Assembly: GCA_030690515.1 (NCBI GenBank) | Contig: JAUYGP010000012.1 | Span: 1 to 9,422 of the forward strand | Direction of reading: 5' to 3' | Length of the DNA: 9,422 bases | Source of the DNA: Giesbergeria sp. | GTDB lineage: Bacteria > Pseudomonadota > Gammaproteobacteria > Burkholderiales > Burkholderiaceae_C | Part shown: piece by piece, positions 6,260 through 9,422 of the stretch | Numbering within the stretch: position 1 is the first letter of the stretch | Layout: every line of letters begins with the position of its first letter | Made by a program: the position numbers and the translations under genes | The notes under the pieces: generated by a model | What the model was told of the DNA's origin: nothing | Databases searched by the model: none | The model's input: only the letters and a program-made list of their open reading frames with translations

Positions 6260-6982
6260 TCAATCCTTGAAGGTGCGGTACCCAGAAATCATGGTACTGA
6301 CAATGCTCTGGCGCCCCATAATGTCTTCGCGGATGGCGGCATAAATGTGCACGATGACAAACAGCACCAGCGCCCACATGCCCAGGTGATGCCAGGTGTG
6401 CACCCCCTGCGACTGACCGAGCAGCGGAATCACCCAGCCAAACATGCGGTCGGCCCACGAACCCGCCTGCAGGCCTTCACCGTATAGGGCGAAACCCGTG
6501 ACCAACATGAAGAGCGAGACAAGAAGGTAGCCCGTGAACATCATCAGCCGAGCCATGGGGTTGTGCCCCACATACTGGTTGGGCCGTGGACGCAGAAACA
6601 GGTACCAACTGAACATGGCCCACACCTCACGCCAGTAGGCCAACCGCAGCACGGGCAACGTGAACAGCTCGCGCGAATGGTGGTTTCCTACAAAGGCCCA
6701 GTACATGCGCCCGATCAGTCCAATGGCAAAAACATACGCCGCCGCAAAATGTGCGAAGCGGATATAGCCCATCATGAAATGGGCGCTTGCTTCGCCCGAG
6801 AGGCTGGGCAACGGTGAACCGATGAGGTAGCCCGTAATGCACAACACCGAGATGGCCAGCGCGTTGACCCAATGCCAGATGCGCACCGGCGCCTCGTACA
6901 CATAGACCGAACGCACCTGTGCTGCGCTGGCGACCGCACCCTCGTCGATGCCGGTGACATTGCTTTTTGCCGTGCTGCTCAT
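6260..6982 (-). CDS. hoxZ: HoxZ/HyaC, Ni/Fe-hydrogenase b-type cytochrome subunit
   Basis: A 240-aa integral membrane diheme cytochrome b that anchors the periplasmic hydrogenase dimer and passes electrons from hydrogen oxidation to the quinone pool. There are four clear hydrophobic segments: about residues 38-56, 76-98, 146-167 and 200-217. Candidate heme-ligand histidines lie in or beside them: H37 (RIWHWVNALA), H78 (RFAHFAAAYVF), H198/H199 and H212 (VIVHIYAAIRED). GEGLQAGSW (168-176) and GYRTFKD at the C-terminus also match the family. Length agrees with E. coli HyaC (235 aa). The start at 6982 has AGGAG at 6989-6993, 6 nt upstream; the open frame continues upstream without an initiation signal, inside hupE. 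It follows hupE by 23 nt. Confidence 0.96.
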   Translation of the reverse strand: MSSTAKSNVTGIDEGAVASAAQVRSVYVYEAPVRIWHWVNALAISVLCITGYLIGSPLPSLSGEASAHFMMGYIRFAHFAAAYVFAIGLIGRMYWAFVGNHHSRELFTLPVLRLAYWREVWAMFSWYLFLRPRPNQYVGHNPMARLMMFTGYLLVSLFMLVTGFALYGEGLQAGSWADRMFGWVIPLLGQSQGVHTWHHLGMWALVLFVIVHIYAAIREDIMGRQSIVSTMISGYRTFKD

Positions 6983-6988
6983 GCCCGT

Positions 6989-6993
6989 CTCCT
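6989..6993 (-). promoter_or_regulatory. Ribosome binding site of hoxZ
   Basis: The coding strand reads AGGAG six bases before the ATG at 6982, in the 23-nt gap after hupE. It fixes the hoxZ start although the open frame extends far upstream into the hupE region. Confidence 0.7.
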
Positions 6994-7005
6994 GGTTGTG
7001 ATCCG

Positions 7006-7614
7006 TCAGATGCGCGAAACCAGCATGAACAGGCCGGCACCACCAATCAAGGCGCCAGCCAGGCGCGGCAGCACGGCGCGCACGCGCTGCAGTGCTGCGC
7101 CCAGCCCCATGCCCCCCAGATGCAGCAGCGCCGTGGCCAGGACGAACCCTGCGCCGTAGGCTAGGAAGGATTCCCCCGTCACCATTTCCAGCCCATGCGC
7201 GGTGCCATGCAGCAGGGCGGATGCAGCCACCACCGGAAGACCGATCGCCAAAGGCAAAGCAGTACCGCTGACCAGCAGACCGCCAAGCAGGATGACACTG
7301 GCGGCAATCAACCATTCCAGAGAATCCCCCAGGGGCAGGGCCAAACCGGTGTGGGCCAGCAGCGCACCCAGGGCCATCACCCCGACAAACAGAGCGGGTG
7401 CCTGCCAGCGGCGTTGCGGCATGGCGACGGCCGACCACAGCCCTACGGCCACCATGGCCAGCAAGTGGTCCATGCCCGAGACAGGATGTGCGAGGCCAGA
7501 GAGGAAGGTGGCGGCGTGCCCTCCTTCATGGCCCACGTGGGCTTGCGCAGCGCCGGCCGCTCCCAGAAGGACCAGCGCGAGCAGGCCTTTGCGGTGAATG
7601 CAGAATGTTTTCAT
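7006..7614 (-). CDS. hupE: HupE/UreJ-family nickel permease
   Basis: A 202-aa membrane protein of the HupE/UreJ family, thought to bring nickel ions across the inner membrane for hydrogenase or urease. An N-terminal signal peptide (Lys/Arg then Leu/Ala-rich, ending AQA at residues 23-25) is followed by a His-rich mature end, HVGHEGGH (26-33). The family signature HPVSGMDH at 43-50 contains the HX5DH motif shown to matter for nickel transport in Rhizobium HupE. The second motif, LLHGTAHGLE (134-143), also carries conserved His and Glu. About six hydrophobic segments are visible. A GGAG at 7620-7623 lies 5 nt before the ATG. The location is unusual: in the R. eutropha type of operon hoxZ directly follows hoxG, while here hupE separates them. 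Confidence 0.94.
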   Translation of the reverse strand: MKTFCIHRKGLLALVLLGAAGAAQAHVGHEGGHAATFLSGLAHPVSGMDHLLAMVAVGLWSAVAMPQRRWQAPALFVGVMALGALLAHTGLALPLGDSLEWLIAASVILLGGLLVSGTALPLAIGLPVVAASALLHGTAHGLEMVTGESFLAYGAGFVLATALLHLGGMGLGAALQRVRAVLPRLAGALIGGAGLFMLVSRI

Positions 7615-7645
7615 GGGTTCTCCAATGTCGTGATGTCAGGCGGCT

Positions 7646-9422
7646 TCAGCGTACCTTGACCACCGTGAGTTCTTCACCGTCCGGGCCCATCACGTGGGTG
7701 GAGCAGGCCAGACAGGGATCAAAGGAATGCAGGACACGCAGAATTTCGAGCGGTTGCTCGGGGTTGACCATGGGCGTCCCCAGCAAGGCGGCTTCAAAGG
7801 CGCCGATCTGGCCTTTGGCATCGCGCGGGCTGCCGTTCCAGGTGGTGGGCACGACGCACTGGTAGTTGTCGATCTTGCCGTCCTTGATCTTGATCCAATG
7901 CGCCAGCTGACCGCGTGGCGCAGCGACGGTGCCCACGCCCTTGGCCTCCTTGGGCCAGGTGGAAGGGTCCCATTTCTCGACGTTCGCGGTGGCCGTGTCG
8001 CCTGCCTTGATATTGGCGATCAGCTCGTTCCAGTCATCCTGCAATAGTTCACCCAGGTACTGGCCTTCGAGGCAGCGCGCCGCCGTCCGCCCGATGGTGG
8101 TGGGCAGAAGCTGTTTCAGGCTGTACTGCGTTTCGGGCAGGCCCAGCGCCTTGGGAATGCCGCTGTTGACCATGCTGGCCAAATAGTCCACCTGCTCTTT
8201 GGTGCGCTGGCAGTACTTGTTGCCTTGGCTGGCATGCACGTAAGAGAGGATGTAGCGCGCCAGTGGGCCCACCTCCATGGCGTGGCCACGCCAGCGCGGC
8301 GCCTTGATCCACGAATACTTGGCGCTCTCGTCGATCTCCTTGATATCGGTGCGCGTGCCTTTGGTCTTGTCGCCCAGCACATAGTGCGGCTCGGTCACAC
8401 CATCCCAGGGGTGCAGGCCCTTGGTCTCGTCGTCGTACTTGTACCAGGAGTGCGTCACAAACTCCTGCACCTGCTCGGGGTCGCGCGGATCGACCGGATG
8501 GATCTTGCCCCAGTCGCCATTGATGATGGCGCCGCCGGGCAACTGGTCGGTGCTCTTGTCGTAGTTGACCTTGGGATGCTCACCAAAGTCCATCACGTTG
8601 AAACCGGCCAGTCCGCCGCCATGCAGCCATCCCGCATTCTTGTATAGCGTTCCGATGGCCAGCACATCGGGCAGGTAGACGTTGCGGTAGAACGCATTGC
8701 CTTCGTCGATGCGCGCCTTGACAAAATTCAGGCGCTCCATGTTGATGGGGGCTCCGGCCGCTCCATCTTGGTCGATATTGATGGCACAGGGCATGCCACC
8801 CACGAGGTAATTGGGGTGCGGGTTCTTGCCACCAAAGATGGTCTGGATCTTGATCCACTCTTTGTGCTGGTCAAGTGCCTCAAGATAGTGCGTGACTGCC
8901 ATGAGGTTGGCCTCAGGTGGCAGGATGTAGGCTGGACTGCCCCAATAGCCGTTGCGGAAAGGGCCCAGTTGCCCGCTTTCTACAAACTTCTTGATGCGGT
9001 TCTGGATATCGCGGAAGTACCCTGGAGAAGACAGGGGATGGGAAGGCGAGACGAGTTGCTGCAGCTCCGATGTTTTCTTGGGGTCGGCCTTGAGGCAGGA
9101 CACCACGTCCACCCAGTCCAATGCATGCAGGTGGTAGAAATGCACCACGTGGTCCTGCATCATTTGCGCCTTGGCCATCATCTCGCGGATCAGGTGCGCG
9201 TTCTTCGGGATCTGGATGCCCAGTGCATCCTCCACAGCACGCACCGAGGTCAGCGCATGGCTGCTGGTACACACGCCGCAGATGCGCTCGACGAAGGCCC
9301 AGGCATCGCGCGGGTCACGCCCCTTGAGAATGACCTCCAGGCCACGCCACATGGTTCCCGTGGAGACCGCATTGCGGATGACGTTGTTGCTGTCGAGGTT
9401 GACCTCGCAGCGCATATGGCCC
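7646..9422 (-). CDS. hoxG: [NiFe] uptake hydrogenase large subunit HoxG (partial, 5' end outside window)
   Basis: Catalytic large subunit carrying the NiFe(CN)2CO site of the periplasm-facing membrane-bound hydrogenase. The frame is open to the window edge, and the first visible residues, GHMRCEVN, belong to the conserved RIEGHxR region, so only roughly the first 25 residues are missing from a protein of about 615 aa. The N-terminal metal-binding motif RICGVCTSSH has its cysteines at 9278-9280 and 9269-9271. The C-terminal motif DPCLACSTH has cysteines at 7712-7714 and 7703-7705. After its histidine comes a 15-residue tail (VMGPDGEELTVVKVR), the piece HoxM should remove after nickel insertion. 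TGTMWRGLEVILKGRDPRDAW and the long PGYFRDIQNRIKKFVESGQ-type segment match MBH-type group 1 large subunits. The small subunit gene is expected just upstream, outside the window. hupE follows after 31 nt. Confidence 0.98.
   Translation of the reverse strand, partial: GHMRCEVNLDSNNVIRNAVSTGTMWRGLEVILKGRDPRDAWAFVERICGVCTSSHALTSVRAVEDALGIQIPKNAHLIREMMAKAQMMQDHVVHFYHLHALDWVDVVSCLKADPKKTSELQQLVSPSHPLSSPGYFRDIQNRIKKFVESGQLGPFRNGYWGSPAYILPPEANLMAVTHYLEALDQHKEWIKIQTIFGGKNPHPNYLVGGMPCAINIDQDGAAGAPINMERLNFVKARIDEGNAFYRNVYLPDVLAIGTLYKNAGWLHGGGLAGFNVMDFGEHPKVNYDKSTDQLPGGAIINGDWGKIHPVDPRDPEQVQEFVTHSWYKYDDETKGLHPWDGVTEPHYVLGDKTKGTRTDIKEIDESAKYSWIKAPRWRGHAMEVGPLARYILSYVHASQGNKYCQRTKEQVDYLASMVNSGIPKALGLPETQYSLKQLLPTTIGRTAARCLEGQYLGELLQDDWNELIANIKAGDTATANVEKWDPSTWPKEAKGVGTVAAPRGQLAHWIKIKDGKIDNYQCVVPTTWNGSPRDAKGQIGAFEAALLGTPMVNPEQPLEILRVLHSFDPCLACSTHVMGPDGEELTVVKVR

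Noticed and set aside
4852..6270. A 472-codon open frame on the + strand opposite hoxO, hoxL, hoxM and the helix-turn-helix gene.
   Set aside because: It lies antisense to four genes with clear family motifs, its translation has no recognisable domain, and long antisense frames are common in GC-rich DNA.
6983..7438. Upstream extension of the hoxZ frame to 392 codons.
   Set aside because: It overlaps hupE in another frame, has no family similarity before MSSTAKS, and a good AGGAG site fixes the start at 6982.
7615..7645. The hoxG-hupE gap, checked for an internal promoter or attenuator.
   Set aside because: Only 31 nt, with a ribosome site and no promoter-like boxes or hairpin that I can see.

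Overview
The window is an almost gap-free block of genes, all on the minus strand, from the middle of a membrane-bound [NiFe] uptake hydrogenase operon. Read in the direction of transcription (9422 down to 1) the order is hoxG (5' end outside the window) - hupE - hoxZ - a small HigA/XRE-like helix-turn-helix gene - hoxM - hoxL - hoxO - hoxQ - hoxR - hoxT - hoxV - hypA - hypB - hypF (runs off the window at position 1). Apart from hupE and the helix-turn-helix gene, this is the gene order known from the megaplasmid MBH operon of Ralstonia eutropha (Cupriavidus necator) and from Azotobacter. GC-rich DNA, the full hoxM-L-O-Q-R-T-V set and a short HypF of the R. eutropha HypF1 type suggest a betaproteobacterium, probably Burkholderiales/Comamonadaceae. 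That placement is inference; no rRNA or housekeeping gene is present.

Region 7646-9422 encodes the catalytic large subunit. Region 6260-7614 encodes two membrane proteins: HupE, a likely nickel permease, and HoxZ, the diheme cytochrome b that anchors the hydrogenase and passes electrons to quinone. Region 5911-6252 is a gene not expected here, an orphan HigA-like DNA-binding protein. Region 1680-5880 holds the dedicated maturation factors: the endopeptidase HoxM, the HypC paralogue HoxL, the small-subunit chaperones HoxO and HoxQ, the rubredoxin HoxR, the HybE-family protein HoxT, and HoxV, a cofactor scaffold that resembles the large subunit. Region 1-1687 starts the general hyp set: HypA and HypB for nickel, HypF for cyanide ligand synthesis.

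The genes are packed as a single transcription unit. Gaps are 3 to 34 nt, and three junctions overlap (hoxQ/hoxR, hoxT/hoxV, hoxV/hypA). No internal promoter, terminator, RNA gene, insertion sequence or CRISPR array is visible, and no stretch above 40 nt lacks a gene. The accessory set HoxR/HoxT with HoxO/HoxQ is associated with oxygen-tolerant (group 1d type) enzymes; the diagnostic small subunit lies outside the window.

The points most worth a second look are the helix-turn-helix gene inside the operon, a 16-histidine stretch in the GTPase core of HypB rather than at its N-terminus, a HypF that cannot be longer than its C-terminal carbamoyltransferase module because a stop codon sits two codons upstream, and hupE lying between hoxG and hoxZ. 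I see no wholly new system; the rest is a well-formed hydrogenase maturation operon.
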